Assembly (NCBI GenBank): GCA_039105265.1
Contig: JAPFFF010000068.1
Location: forward strand, 372,001-436,000
Origin: Tritrichomonas musculus
Taxonomy: Eukaryota; Parabasalia; Tritrichomonadida; Tritrichomonadidae
DNA length: 64,000 bases
Direction of reading: 5' to 3'
The translations under genes were made by a program, and so were the position numbers. The stretch's first letter is position 1, and each line of letters opens with the position of its first letter. Shown one piece after another: positions 1 to 10,465 of this stretch. The notes below the pieces were generated by a model, which had not been told where the DNA came from, did no database searches, and was given only the letters and a program-made list of their open reading frames with translations.

Positions 1-1494
1 CTTTTGTTCTATATACTGTAATGTTAAGATATGGTTTATGGGGTGATAGTGTTGTATCTGTCTCAAAATCAGAGTAGTATATCTTTGACCACTCCCTCTC
101 TTTTTTCATAACAGATGAATCTATTTTTTGACAGCAAAGGGAAGGGTCATAATTTAAATCTTGATAATCTGCTAGATGACTGTTATATTCATTTGTGGCC
201 AAAATATCCATCTCGCAAGATTTTATTTCTCTGAACATGCCTTCTTTAAATAGCTTTCGAAGGACTGTTATAAGCTTTGTGTTTCCCACGGGTTTGTTAA
301 TCATGTAATGATTTTTGTATAATAACAGGTCTACAGTCCTGTTAAAAGCTTTAGCCCAGGCTTTCTTTCGGGTATCTATTTTGATTTGCTGTTGGTCTCT
401 CGTAGCATATTTTTCATCAATCCTCCTGACAATAAAATGGCATTTAAAATATTTGGCAATATCATAGATTAAAGTATTTGGCACCATCCTTGTTTTCACC
501 ATGGAACGTAGATGATTTATCTCTTCCTCTGAGAAAACTTTTGATTGAATACATGCATAGACCAGGCAATTATCTTGATAATTTTTCTTCTCAACAGACT
601 TAAATATTTGATATATAGTCAAATCAATATCAGAAAGATTGATATATGGAAAGAATCCTCCGTCTGGTTTTTCTCTATAATCTTCATCAATTTCTACTTC
701 TTCTTCATATAGCTTTCCTTTACTAGTTTGTTTATTGATTGTGAAGACGGTTTGTTTGCCTTTCTTTTTGTTTTGAATGAAGAGTAATTGATATTTTGCT
801 GGGATAAATACATTACCAATCCAAGGATTATTATCAGAACAATCATCATTTAAATCTATTGTACCGGAGATATGACCAATAGTTGTGTCGATATTTCGTG
901 CCGATGAGATGGTATACCACTTATATTCCTCCCCATCTAGAGACTCACTTTTTACCACCACGTTCTTTTTATTCTTCTTGTGAAGCTGCCTTAGAGTTTC
1001 AGTAAATGCCATCCTGGTATCTTCATCATCTCCAATAACTATTTCGAATGAAATTTCCTTGTTCGCTTTCATCATAAATTCCTTCATCTGCTTCTTAAAT
1101 TTAGGCTTGTCTTGAATATTTTTGACTCTTTCCTTGTACTCTTTTCTGGCTTCGGTCTTAGCTGTAGAGTACAAATCGACCGAAATATTTAATATATCCC
1201 TTTCTGCTCTGGCATTATTTTTGAGGCTTTGTTTGTATTCTCTTCGCGATGCCTTTTCTTTTTGTCTGGTATTTTTTTGCCTGCGCAGATTGTTAAACAA
1301 CTTATCATCACTTTCATTAAATGCCTTGATATAATCCTTCACTTTCAAGCCTCTTTTGTTTATTTTCATTTTGGAGATATTTTGTCTGAGCTCTTCTCGG
1401 AGTTTTTTTATGGTTTGTTTCCCTTTACCATAAAATCCAGGGAGGGATAAAATTTGCTTCTTGGATAGTTTGGAAATGAGCTGGTTGTCCATTT
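1..1494 (-). CDS. Polinton protein-primed DNA polymerase B, N-terminal part (runs off left edge)
   Basis: Reading the minus strand from ATG at 1494, the frame stays open to base 1 (498 codons). The first ~150 residues are rich in Lys and Arg. Around residues 303-350 there is a segment with an NCLVYACIQ motif, of the kind that precedes the exonuclease domain in Tlr/Maverick polymerases. Around residue 470 the motif YYSDFETDT appears, which matches the Exo I (DxE) motif of family B polymerases, so the exonuclease and polymerase domains would continue to the left of the window. The protein would replicate the element from terminal-protein primers. An initiator-like motif lies within 20 nt upstream of the start. 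Assignment rests on the Exo I motif, the N-terminal domain and the Polinton context; the palm domain is not visible. Confidence 0.82.
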
Positions 1495-1502
1495 TACAAT
1501 AA

Positions 1503-1515
1503 AATTAAAAAGTGA
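1503..1515 (-). promoter_or_regulatory. Initiator-like element of the polymerase gene
   Basis: On the minus strand this reads TCACTTTTTAATT, resembling the trichomonad initiator (TCAYTWYTCATTA) in its first half, and its A lies about 19 nt upstream of the polymerase ATG. Such short leaders are typical of trichomonad genes. The match is partial, so this is a suggestion. Confidence 0.35.
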
Positions 1516-1850
1516 TAAAAAAATATCACGCGACAAAAATTATAGCAGAACAGAAAAAATGAAGATTGGGATTCAAGAATGGGATTGGCAAAATATGACT
1601 GAAATAATTGAATTCTCCTCTAAAATAGGAAGAAAATTGACTATAAGAACGTTTTAAAATATTAAATATTCATCGAGATATTGATACCAAAATTTTGGAA
1701 AAAAAGCATGAGTAGGGGGTCATGGTTTTGAGATTGAGAAAATATAAATGATGTTTCAAAAAATATGTATGAGCAGGTATGTTCATTTTTTTAATACCAA
1801 ACAAGCAACTTGGGGTTCCTGAGCCCCATAAAAGAAAGCAGTAAAGGGGG

Positions 1851-1955
1851 TCCCAATTTTTCAAATCACATTTCGTGGTGCTATAATAATATTATGGTCG
1901 CCGCAAAAGTATGTATGAAATATTTTTGTAGGAATTGTGATTTGAAAAATGGGAC
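1851..1955. repeat. Imperfect inverted repeat upstream of the polymerase gene
   Basis: The arms are 1851-1871 and 1936-1955 (rightward arm TGTGATTTGAAAAATGGGAC, differing by one A), with a loop of about 64 bases. The rest of 1495-2197 holds AT-rich sequence and scattered G-runs, and no convincing gene. Degenerate relatives of the phased motif at 2198-2336 occur nearby (GCCGCAAAAGTATG near 1901, ATGCCACAAAAATATG near 1966). Confidence 0.6.
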
Positions 1956-2197
1956 TTTCTATGAGATGCCACAAAAATATGAATGATATATTTTTGAAAG
2001 GATTTCTAGAAAATCCTGTGGTCGTCTCAAAAAAAAAAAACTCAGGGAAGGGTTTTCTCTTTTTTCAAATAACATTTCAGGACAATTTTTTTCAAAAAAC
2101 ATATCAAGAAAATGGTTCTTTTGGACCGACAATACACAATGTTTTTTTTGAAAAATTTTTTGAATGAAATTTTTTGGAAATTGAGATAAATCTTAGA

Positions 2198-2336
2198 GCG
2201 CCACAAAGTATATATTTGAGCGCCACAAAGTATGTTTTGAGCGCCACAAAGATGTCTTAGAGCGCCACAAAGACGACCTGATGCGCCACAAAGATATACC
2301 TGAAGCGCCACAAAGTATACTTAGAGCGCCACAAAG
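2198..2336. repeat. Seven phased copies of GCGCCACAAAG, 21-22 bp apart
   Basis: Exact copies of GCGCCACAAAG start at 2198, 2220, 2241, 2262, 2283, 2305 and 2326. The spacing is 22, 21, 21, 21, 22 and 21 bp, close to two helical turns, and the sequence between copies is variable and AT-rich. The copies therefore face the same side of the helix. The array lies between the polymerase gene (starting 1494, leftward) and the end of the leftward gene at 2459. It could be a binding array for a replication or transcription protein. The 22-bp steps shift the reading frame, which argues against a coding heptad repeat. Confidence 0.85.
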
Positions 2337-2458
2337 AGAAGCATGAAAGATTTTACGACCAAATATTGTCTCAGATCACATGTCCATTTCCTGGTTTCAA
2401 AGAGCATTCAAATGGGATTTCAAAGGCTTCAGAAAATGATTTCAAATGACTTTCAAAT

Positions 2459-3193
2459 TTATTTTGTCAAGATATCATATATATCAGCATCCTGGGATGG
2501 TTTTATCTTCAGAGTAATGAACAAGGGGGATTTTAAGATTACTGGCTGGAACATAAAGTCGACCAACCTCATTTCCAAATACTTTAACGAATCTGTATTT
2601 ACTTTTACTTTTATTGGTTTTGTCAAATCATAATTCACTATTAAAGCTTCTTGGTCCATAATCATTGTATCAATATTTGCGATGATGCTGGGAGTATATT
2701 CTTGGTCTCCAATAGATGAGTGCGCTGCTACACCCTGCAAAGATACTAAATATAATTTATTGGCAAAATCAAGAATTGGCAAATCTGGGACGTTGCATTC
2801 AACTCCATTTGGAAATATATGTCCAGGCTTAGTATTGAACAATCCAGTAATTAATTTTGCTCTATGGCTGCCTTCTTTGAATTTTACTGTTTGGACAGGC
2901 TTTAAAGATATGGTTCTATTGTTGACATTTTTGAAGGTAATTACAGTCTGACTTTCATTTAAAAATTTAACCAGATTTGCAAAAGAATAGGCATACGACT
3001 CCTCGAAATCAATTCGAACTTCACTATTTTCTGTCTCAAATATTAAATAATCATCATCGGTGGTTAACAAAATATTGGCTTTAGTATTAATAGACGAAAC
3101 ATAATACTTGACGAAAGGGCATTTCCAAGGAATATCTATATTCATTCTTACAGTATTATAATTCCCTGGCTGGCTCTGAACACTATACAGCAT
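2459..3193 (-). CDS. Beta-rich Polinton protein, candidate minor capsid (penton-like)
   Basis: A 244-aa protein starting at ATG 3193. It lacks signal peptide and membrane segments and is predicted by eye to be mostly beta strands. Its C-terminal stretch (about residues 205-232, with YLEMRLVDFMFQPVILK) has the R-L-x-D...P-(V/I) pattern followed by an alternating hydrophobic strand that is common at the end of single-jelly-roll capsid or penton proteins of Polintons and adeno-like viruses. That assignment is inference. The gene diverges from the gene at 3213 with only 19 bp between the two start codons, so the two probably share a promoter. Confidence 0.6.
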   Translation of the reverse strand: MLYSVQSQPGNYNTVRMNIDIPWKCPFVKYYVSSINTKANILLTTDDDYLIFETENSEVRIDFEESYAYSFANLVKFLNESQTVITFKNVNNRTISLKPVQTVKFKEGSHRAKLITGLFNTKPGHIFPNGVECNVPDLPILDFANKLYLVSLQGVAAHSSIGDQEYTPSIIANIDTMIMDQEALIVNYDLTKPIKVKVNTDSLKYLEMRLVDFMFQPVILKSPLFITLKIKPSQDADIYDILTK

Positions 3194-3212
3194 TATTTAA
3201 TTTCAGATTAAA
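3194..3212. promoter_or_regulatory. 19-bp divergent promoter between two start codons
   Basis: Only TATTTAATTTCAGATTAAA separates the leftward ATG (3193) from the rightward ATG (3213). The ATTTAAT / ATTAAA symmetry is also seen in the divergent gaps of the second Polinton at 55189-55202. Any core promoter must lie in this gap or inside the coding regions. Confidence 0.5.
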
Positions 3213-4316
3213 ATGTCCTTGACACTATATTCTGCAAAGAGCAAAGAAGCAAAAAAACTTAAAGCAAATGGATTTGAAATATGTGCTGGAGAAGATGAAA
3301 AAATAAATATCATCCAAGAAGATAAGCCCGATGAATACCCAAAATTTAATTGTCTATACAATAAAGCTGAAGTTGATGCCAGAGTGGTAAATGACTATAT
3401 TGAAAATGGAGGTAGTCTTAAAGGATTTGGGGATGTTCCAATAACTGAAAAATCTACACAAATACTTGAATACAAAGCATTAGCAAGAACGAATTCATTT
3501 GTTGAATCCAACAGAGAACTTATCAGAGATGAATATTGTGTTAATACATTTAATGATATTATCGAAGGGGAATCTAAGACTTGTGAAGCAATCCATGATA
3601 TGTATAGCGAATTGATGTGCGCAGCAGATGGATACGAACAAGTAGTATTGGAAGAAGACAAGGGGAAATGTGAAGTAGTTAAATATGTTCAAACTCCTAC
3701 TGCTCCACCAGAGCCTAAGCCAACTGAACCTTTCCTCCAATACAAGACATATCATAATTTAGCTGATATGTTGATGAATATTATGAAGAATGAAAAAAAG
3801 AATCAAAACACAACGAGAATATTATATGAGGTATTTAATGAAGCAAACTGGATAAAATTCATAAATGGAACAAAGCAATATCATTACAATCTTCAAGACA
3901 ATACTCTTAAGACAATAGGATATAAATATAAAAATAGCGATGAAGAAGTTAAAGCAGACCAGCTAGTGGAGGTAGGAAGCCCGGGTGAATTTATTGATAT
4001 ATACATGCAAAATCAAAAAGATAATTACGCAAATATTAAACTATTTATGGGTGCTTTCCTAGCACAATATTTGGTTGAAGTAATGATAAAGAAGGGCATC
4101 AACTACATAAAAACAAGAAAGGATGCGGATAGTTTACGAATCACTATTATTGAAGATGACGGTACATCTGAAAACATCGCCCTTGGAGAATATTTAAATA
4201 ATGTGTATGCAAGCTTAAACCATTTAACTCAAGCTCATAATGATTTGCATGATTATGTCCTCAAAATTAAATCCTGTACATGTAATCAAGATGGAGAGAA
4301 ATGTGGATGTAAATGA
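3213..4316 (+). CDS. Polinton protein of unknown function, 367 aa
   Basis: The protein begins MSLTLYSAKSKEAKK. It is soluble-looking and acidic to neutral, with a Pro-rich hinge near residues 161-172 (PTAPPEPKPTEP) dividing two halves. The C-terminus is Cys-rich (CTCNQDGEKCGCK), a possible small metal-binding or disulfide tail. No family is recognised. The 3' end overlaps the start region of the next large gene, so the cluster is read as a compact block. It is perhaps a virion or assembly protein, judged only from position next to the capsid-like gene. Confidence 0.65.
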   Translation: MSLTLYSAKSKEAKKLKANGFEICAGEDEKINIIQEDKPDEYPKFNCLYNKAEVDARVVNDYIENGGSLKGFGDVPITEKSTQILEYKALARTNSFVESNRELIRDEYCVNTFNDIIEGESKTCEAIHDMYSELMCAADGYEQVVLEEDKGKCEVVKYVQTPTAPPEPKPTEPFLQYKTYHNLADMLMNIMKNEKKNQNTTRILYEVFNEANWIKFINGTKQYHYNLQDNTLKTIGYKYKNSDEEVKADQLVEVGSPGEFIDIYMQNQKDNYANIKLFMGAFLAQYLVEVMIKKGINYIKTRKDADSLRITIIEDDGTSENIALGEYLNNVYASLNHLTQAHNDLHDYVLKIKSCTCNQDGEKCGCK

Positions 4317-7300
4317 TGACATATTTGTTGAATTATTTTCTGATTTATATGATAGAGTTGATGGAGTCGAAGGCCATCTTCAAGAGCATGATATTAGTCG
4401 TTTGCATTTTGATAATCAGGTCCAGCTGGCTCAATCCCAGGTAGTCGACTTTTCAATTTTCAATAATGATGACGGTATAAATGATTTGGTAAATCAATAT
4501 CAAAATCAAAATCAGCATATAGATTCCAATATACAGCATACCAATTTCATGAATGATAGGTCTTTTAATATTGATCATGATGAAAGATATTATTGGTCAG
4601 CCCTCTTTCATAGATGGGTTTTATTAACAGAAAGTGGGTATTCATTTGATGATTTTCCATCAGGCTGGAGAACAAATAGAAGCTTTGATGCGCCTCCTTC
4701 ATTTATATTTGATGTGGACAGACAAAACTGGATTCAGATTATGATTACTGATTTTGATAATAAATGTCAAGGTTGGAGGAATAATGAAGATAGAATGAGT
4801 GTGGCTGTGTATACAGCCTTTATGGCAAACAATACAAAACAGAAAGAAGGAGATATAGTATGGGACGAAAATGAAAATGAATGGATATACTGCAATAGTG
4901 CTGTTAGCCCTTTGAGTATTGACATCGGCACACCACCAAAACAGCCTGATGACTCTATTTCAATTCCAGGGTCAGACCTTGAATCGTTCAAGAAAGCATT
5001 AGAAGTATATGGAAACAAATATATCGAACCACCAAAGAATTATCAATTTAATAGAGAAAAACCAATATATGGAGATGTTAATATCAAAGCAAATTTAAAT
5101 GTTAATGGATTAATAAATGGAGTAGATATATCAAATTTATCATCGGGAGGGGATATTACCACATCTAATTTTACTTATCAATCTGGCTTTCCCAAATATA
5201 TTCTCACCAATAATTTGCTCAGCACAGATACTTTTAGATTATTTGATAGAGACTTTAAGATGATGGTGATAGGTGGTACAGAAGAAATACAAGAACAAAT
5301 AAAAGATACTCAGGGAAGGATAAATATATTTAAAATAATTCTTCGAAACAATATTATCATGAATGCTAATGGAAAAATAATTAAAGAGTTCTATATCTAT
5401 GCAGAAGATGGAAAAATATATAATCCAGTCCTCATACACAATACCGAGCATGATGAAACCCGGCTTAGTTATTTCCATGAAACAACAACAAATAAATTAT
5501 ATATTGCTCATGATGAAGGGGTTAGAATTGATTCTTATGATTTATATCTCAAGGGAGAGCTAAGTATAATGTATTTATTACCTCAAGACTCTTTGGTAGC
5601 TGTTGAGCCAACAATAAAGTGTGATACAATAGAGGCTAAGAATGCTCTTAAATTACATAATTCTGATATTATTTATTTATATAAACCAACAAAAATTACT
5701 GACGCTACAATAGGAGATAAAGAATATTATAAAATGATATATGAAATCCCAGATGATTACCATCTCATCGAAGGCTTCAAATTCAAATTCAAGGAGTATT
5801 GCTTCGGTAATTCATGGGAATTAGAATGGAAGGAAGATAAATGGACAGGCAATAATTTGAGTGGAAGATTAGGAGGGAGTGTCATTAACAAATTAAATAA
5901 AAGGAACACAGGGTATTATCATAATGATAATAGAACACATTTATGCTATGCAATGATGAAAAATGATGATATACACAACGAAATAATACCGAGAGGAGAG
6001 AAGGGTATATTGTATAGCTTATATGCACTCGCTAGTAAAGAAGGAAAATTAGAAACCAAATTATTGTTAAACAATGATGAAATTATAAATGGGGATGAAA
6101 ATCATATTAGTTGTTGGGTGTTTGAGATGGGAGGACATAATAAAGAGACATATGAAGGCTATGATTTGGTAGGTGTTGAGTGTAGATTATTTAATTATGA
6201 GGCTAATATAATTAAATTTAATGAATTAATTCCTAAAATCTCCAGAGTATATTTAGATATTTATTTGCCAAAATCATCTACTCCTACCAGACTAACATTC
6301 AAAATATTGCCACAAATACTTCATGTCTATGGACAGCTGAATGGAAATGTTGATTTGATAGGAGATTTGGACACAATAGATAGAATAGCCTGTGATTGGA
6401 CAGATAGTTTTATCAATCCTGAGGACAGGAATATTGAAATATATTTACGAAAGAGCATGGCAGACCCCTTCGAAGAAATGAATTGGGATGGTAAAATGAA
6501 TCCCTTTGAATATATTATCAGGCAACAATTTTATGAGATATACCCCAATCCTAATGCAGCTACCACTTTGTATACAGATTATAATATATGCTCATCCAAA
6601 ATTATTACTGCCGACAATATTACTACGATGAGAAGTGATTTAAATTTGGTAAGTAATAACTTTGATGTTTTATCATATGACTTCAATAAATTGGAGAATA
6701 AAGTTGGCCAAATGGATAGGAGATTAATAACAGTCGAAGATAAGACTGAACATCTAATTTCAGATATGAAGTCAATAAAGATTGTTGAAGGGATTTCTTT
6801 AGCCTTCACTATAGCAGGTGGAATAGTTGGTGGAGGCTTAGCTTTATCATCGATGGGCATTACATTTGGAGGAGCAGAAGCGTCATCAGATGTAGCAGTA
6901 GCAGCGACAACAATAACTCATGCTAGGACATCATATTTATTGGAAGAGTCATATTTTAGCGGCGCTTCTCGGCTAAGAAAATTTGACCCTTGGTCTAGGA
7001 CAATTTCAGACACAAATAAAGTATTAGAATGGTGTGATGAAGGGTTAGATGAATTAGAAGAGATTACTTTCGAAAATGATTTTGACGATCCAGACAAGGG
7101 GGTAATGACTCTTCAGGCAACATTTAATTTATGTAATATTTTCAGAGATTCTTTGAAGCCTGTTTTCAAAATATTAGCTAACGAAATAAAATCTGTTCAA
7201 AGCACAAAGCATCCCCTAGATGATATAGATATGACTGCTTATATTACAAAATTGGAAGTCAAAGAAATGCTGGAGCAAAAGGATTTATATATCGATTCAT

Positions 7301-7350
7301 TGGAGAAAAGGATTGCTGCATTAGAGAAGAAGTGTGCAAATATTGAGTAG
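4291..7350 (+). CDS. Large modular fibre-like Polinton protein (family member 1)
   Basis: The ATG at 4291 is chosen (about 1019 aa); in-frame ATGs at 4240 and 4249 are also possible and overlap the previous gene more. An N-terminal ~270-residue region is unique. It is followed by the family's beta-rich modules: a motif like ILRNNIIMNANGKIIKEF, a LKGELSIMYLL module, the DIIYLYKPT module, and an FKEYCFGNSWELEW module. Next comes the strongest family signature, NPFEYIIRQQFYEIYPNPNA with KIITADNITTMRSDLN, then a Gly-rich hydrophobic segment near residues 834-858, a WCDEGLDE motif, and a C-terminal coiled coil ending EKRIAALEKKCANIE. This architecture suggests a trimeric fibre or surface protein with a membrane-active segment. 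The function is inferred. Confidence 0.7.
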   Translation: MERNVDVNDDIFVELFSDLYDRVDGVEGHLQEHDISRLHFDNQVQLAQSQVVDFSIFNNDDGINDLVNQYQNQNQHIDSNIQHTNFMNDRSFNIDHDERYYWSALFHRWVLLTESGYSFDDFPSGWRTNRSFDAPPSFIFDVDRQNWIQIMITDFDNKCQGWRNNEDRMSVAVYTAFMANNTKQKEGDIVWDENENEWIYCNSAVSPLSIDIGTPPKQPDDSISIPGSDLESFKKALEVYGNKYIEPPKNYQFNREKPIYGDVNIKANLNVNGLINGVDISNLSSGGDITTSNFTYQSGFPKYILTNNLLSTDTFRLFDRDFKMMVIGGTEEIQEQIKDTQGRINIFKIILRNNIIMNANGKIIKEFYIYAEDGKIYNPVLIHNTEHDETRLSYFHETTTNKLYIAHDEGVRIDSYDLYLKGELSIMYLLPQDSLVAVEPTIKCDTIEAKNALKLHNSDIIYLYKPTKITDATIGDKEYYKMIYEIPDDYHLIEGFKFKFKEYCFGNSWELEWKEDKWTGNNLSGRLGGSVINKLNKRNTGYYHNDNRTHLCYAMMKNDDIHNEIIPRGEKGILYSLYALASKEGKLETKLLLNNDEIINGDENHISCWVFEMGGHNKETYEGYDLVGVECRLFNYEANIIKFNELIPKISRVYLDIYLPKSSTPTRLTFKILPQILHVYGQLNGNVDLIGDLDTIDRIACDWTDSFINPEDRNIEIYLRKSMADPFEEMNWDGKMNPFEYIIRQQFYEIYPNPNAATTLYTDYNICSSKIITADNITTMRSDLNLVSNNFDVLSYDFNKLENKVGQMDRRLITVEDKTEHLISDMKSIKIVEGISLAFTIAGGIVGGGLALSSMGITFGGAEASSDVAVAATTITHARTSYLLEESYFSGASRLRKFDPWSRTISDTNKVLEWCDEGLDELEEITFENDFDDPDKGVMTLQATFNLCNIFRDSLKPVFKILANEIKSVQSTKHPLDDIDMTAYITKLEVKEMLEQKDLYIDSLEKRIAALEKKCANIE

Positions 7351-7378
7351 AATAGGGAAATATTTTTTTGGGTTTGAA

Positions 7379-10300
7379 ATGGCAGCAACAACAACAAAAT
7401 TCATCGGAGATATACAATTCAAGGTAGGAGACAGCACTCGTAAAGCAAGCCAGTTATTAACCCTAAGTGATTTAGATGGATATGTTCAGACAGGCCATTT
7501 ATTCAATGAAGTAGATGGCATACCAGAATTTAATATCAAAAATAATAATATACAATACGAGTCATTTGAGTCATCAACAACCCAATATCATATTCTTAAA
7601 TTTGTTAATATACCTGAGGATTTCATGAATAAAGTGAAGGAAATAACAGCCCAAACTAATCTTTTCAAAGTTGTTTTGAGAAAAAATATTATATACGATA
7701 CGAATGGAAATTTAGTGAAGGAATTCTTTATTTATGCCAAGGATGGAAAGGTTTATTGCCCTCTCATTACCAAAAGCAGTAATGGCTGTTCTATAAATAA
7801 CAGCACCATATTTGAATACATCAACATAGCTTTCGATTCTAGCCTCGATTTTAATCCCTATTCCCTTTGGTTGAATGGTGAGTTGAGTATAATGAATGAA
7901 TATCTTGCTGATAGTTTACAAACAGAGAAGGCAATAAAATGTTCAATCATCAAGGCTGATAATGCTTTGAAGCTTCATAAAAGTGATGTATTGTATCTCT
8001 ATAAACCCACACTAACTAGTGAAGTCCAAATAGATGATAAAATGTATTGGCTACTGCAATGGAATATAGACGATAATTACAATATACCTAGCGGCTTGGA
8101 ATTTAAGTTTAGTGAATATTGTTTTGGTAATAAATGGGTTTTAAGCTGGGATGGAACTAAGTGGGTAGGAGATAATATACAAGGAAACATAAACGGAAAT
8201 ATAAAAAATGCATTAAATAAAGAGAATGAACATGGAGAGGATGGAACATATATTAGAATCAAGAGAAGTGAAAGAAATAAAATGTTGATTAAAAAGCCTG
8301 ATAACTATTCTATTGATAATCTCCTACATTATATGATACATGGAGGGAAATGTAAATTGGACTGTAAATTGAAACTAAAGACGGGTGAGATAGAAAGTTT
8401 TTCAAAATATGGATTGGGCTATCAAACAAGTAATGGAGGAATAAATGTTGATGGATATGATATTGAAGCTATAAGATGCTATAAAGCAAACGGTACAGGG
8501 AGCGAATTAGATATTTCTAAAGTGGAAGAATTTTTACTTGATATCACTTTGGACGGTACCATCAAGGCAAACAGATTTTCTATGAGGCCTACTGGAAAAA
8601 TATTTGACCCAAAGAGTGATAAGAAATGGTATTTCATCACTGGTATATTAGATTCGTGTGAAAAAGTAGAATATTGTTATGCTTCATCTACCCCTAATGA
8701 CTCACGAAATATTAAAATCTATTTATTCAAAGAATATGTTGACCCGATAGATGAGGTCAATTGGGACCCTACAACAAACCCCTTCGAATATATTATCAAA
8801 CAACAATTTTATGAGATATATCCCAATCCTAATGCTGCAACAACATTATATACAGACTATAACATTACCTCGTCCAAAATTATTACTGCCGACAATATTA
8901 CTACAATGAGAAGTGATTTAAATATGGTAAGCAATAATGTTGATGTGATAAGTTATGACGTCCAGGAAATGAGCACGACAATGGAAAGCCTCAAAGGAAG
9001 AGTATCAAGAGCAGAAACAATAACTCAGCATCTAGAAGAAGATGTTGATAAGTTAAGAATTGTGTCATGGACAGCTTTAGCTTTTGGAGTAGCAGGAACA
9101 GCAGGTTCAATGGGCTCTATAGGCATGCAGCTTTTTCCCGAAGGAATTAGTTTTCCAACAATAAAGGGAGGTGGATTTTTGAAGAGAATTTTCTCTAACA
9201 AATCAACGAAAGGCATGAGTGATTTGTTGCGGTCATCTATTAATTTCATGTCTGGGACCATCGCTAGGTCTATCACAAAAGATATTACTCCAATAATTAT
9301 GTGGTGTGAAGAAGAATATAAACCATTAGATGATTTAAAATTTGAAGATGAAAATGATAATCCTGACAGTGGAGCCTTAACTTTAAGTGGGGCAATGGAT
9401 ATTGGTAATATATTTAGAGATTCTTTGAAGCCTGCATTTAAATTACTTGCCGAAAAAGTAAATGAACTAGAAGCTGAATTTAATAATTTCCCTACTGTTG
9501 ATGAAGTAAATGAGGCGTTGGAGAAAGTAAAGAGTGAGATTCCTGCCGCCGTAGATTTATCAAAATATCGAGAAAAAAAAGATTTGATATATAAAGAATC
9601 TATTGATGTGCCTTTTGAAAATGTACAAGATAGCTCAGGAACGTGGGAAGTCAAAATAAAATTGACTAGGGGAACTCGCCTTGTTGGAACAATTTCAAAT
9701 AACGATGGCTTTGTAAAAGAGTTTGATTATTTGTTTGATTATAATGGTGTTATTACTGAAGATGGAGATGTTAATGTCGATTTTGAAATTGACGGAACAA
9801 CTTATTACTTAACTTATTATAAAAGTGATAGTAATGGTCTGTGCTTTTTTATCGATAACGGGGCAGACTATTTTGATACCAAATTAATATTAGCGGGAAA
9901 AATATTGAAGCAAGATAAAATAGCATTGAAAAGTGAGATTCCTGACATCCCAGATGATTATGCGACAAAAGAAGAACTGAATCAATATGCTTATTCAAAA
10001 GAAGAAGCAGACGAAAAATATGCTTTGAAAAGTGAGAATGAAGAATTGAAGACAAGGATAGAAAACTTAGAGACAAGATTAGCTGCGTTAGAGAATAAAT
10101 TAACACTAATCAAGTATACATTCAACGTACCGAATAGTAATACCGTTCGTTATCAATTCGAGAAACAACTTGACGAATATGAAGCTATGCTCTATTTGAC
10201 ATATCATGAAAACAAAAATAATGTTGCCAGTGATGAAGAAATCAAAATCAATATATCATTCAATGTTAATAATACTCCTAAGTATGAATATCAATGCGAA

Positions 10301-10465
10301 CCAAATAATATATGGATAAACAATATTGAATTTCCATTAAATATTAACAGCAATTTCACGATCAATGCAACAGCTAATTTCATATTGATTAATTCTTCAT
10401 TCTTTACATCAAATGGTATCTTAACTGAAGATAACACTAAAAATGAAATACATTCATTACTATAA
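7379..10465 (+). CDS. Large modular fibre-like Polinton protein (family member 2)
   Basis: The ATG at 7379 is preferred because the N-terminus MAATTTKFIGDIQF matches the starts of the genes at 14390, 19413 and 24440; it lies 28 bp after the previous stop. The protein is about 1028 aa. It carries the family modules in order: TTKFIGDIQFKVGD start, LRKNIIYDTNGNLVKEFF, LWLNGELSIM, DVLYLYKPT, SEYCFGNKWVLSWDG, then NPFEYIIKQQFYEIYPNPNA. A Gly-rich hydrophobic segment lies near residues 567-590, WCEEEYKPLDD near 641, and a heptad coiled coil near 880-905. A ~120-aa C-terminal beta domain follows. That domain is shared with the 1191-aa proteins downstream and looks like a receptor-binding or knob domain. 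An internal module with TRLVG is shared with other members. Confidence 0.72.
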   Translation: MAATTTKFIGDIQFKVGDSTRKASQLLTLSDLDGYVQTGHLFNEVDGIPEFNIKNNNIQYESFESSTTQYHILKFVNIPEDFMNKVKEITAQTNLFKVVLRKNIIYDTNGNLVKEFFIYAKDGKVYCPLITKSSNGCSINNSTIFEYINIAFDSSLDFNPYSLWLNGELSIMNEYLADSLQTEKAIKCSIIKADNALKLHKSDVLYLYKPTLTSEVQIDDKMYWLLQWNIDDNYNIPSGLEFKFSEYCFGNKWVLSWDGTKWVGDNIQGNINGNIKNALNKENEHGEDGTYIRIKRSERNKMLIKKPDNYSIDNLLHYMIHGGKCKLDCKLKLKTGEIESFSKYGLGYQTSNGGINVDGYDIEAIRCYKANGTGSELDISKVEEFLLDITLDGTIKANRFSMRPTGKIFDPKSDKKWYFITGILDSCEKVEYCYASSTPNDSRNIKIYLFKEYVDPIDEVNWDPTTNPFEYIIKQQFYEIYPNPNAATTLYTDYNITSSKIITADNITTMRSDLNMVSNNVDVISYDVQEMSTTMESLKGRVSRAETITQHLEEDVDKLRIVSWTALAFGVAGTAGSMGSIGMQLFPEGISFPTIKGGGFLKRIFSNKSTKGMSDLLRSSINFMSGTIARSITKDITPIIMWCEEEYKPLDDLKFEDENDNPDSGALTLSGAMDIGNIFRDSLKPAFKLLAEKVNELEAEFNNFPTVDEVNEALEKVKSEIPAAVDLSKYREKKDLIYKESIDVPFENVQDSSGTWEVKIKLTRGTRLVGTISNNDGFVKEFDYLFDYNGVITEDGDVNVDFEIDGTTYYLTYYKSDSNGLCFFIDNGADYFDTKLILAGKILKQDKIALKSEIPDIPDDYATKEELNQYAYSKEEADEKYALKSENEELKTRIENLETRLAALENKLTLIKYTFNVPNSNTVRYQFEKQLDEYEAMLYLTYHENKNNVASDEEIKINISFNVNNTPKYEYQCEPNNIWINNIEFPLNINSNFTINATANFILINSSFFTSNGILTEDNTKNEIHSLL

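Noticed and set aside
1122-1450. Plus-strand open frames opposite the polymerase gene
   Set aside because: They are antisense to a frame open for 498 codons with polymerase motifs; hydrophobic, biased composition is typical of antisense readings.
2198-2336. 21-22-bp repeat as a CRISPR array or coding heptad repeat
   Set aside because: The repeat is 11 bp with 10-bp AT spacers, and the 22-bp steps break the minus-strand frame that would give a repeated LCGA peptide.
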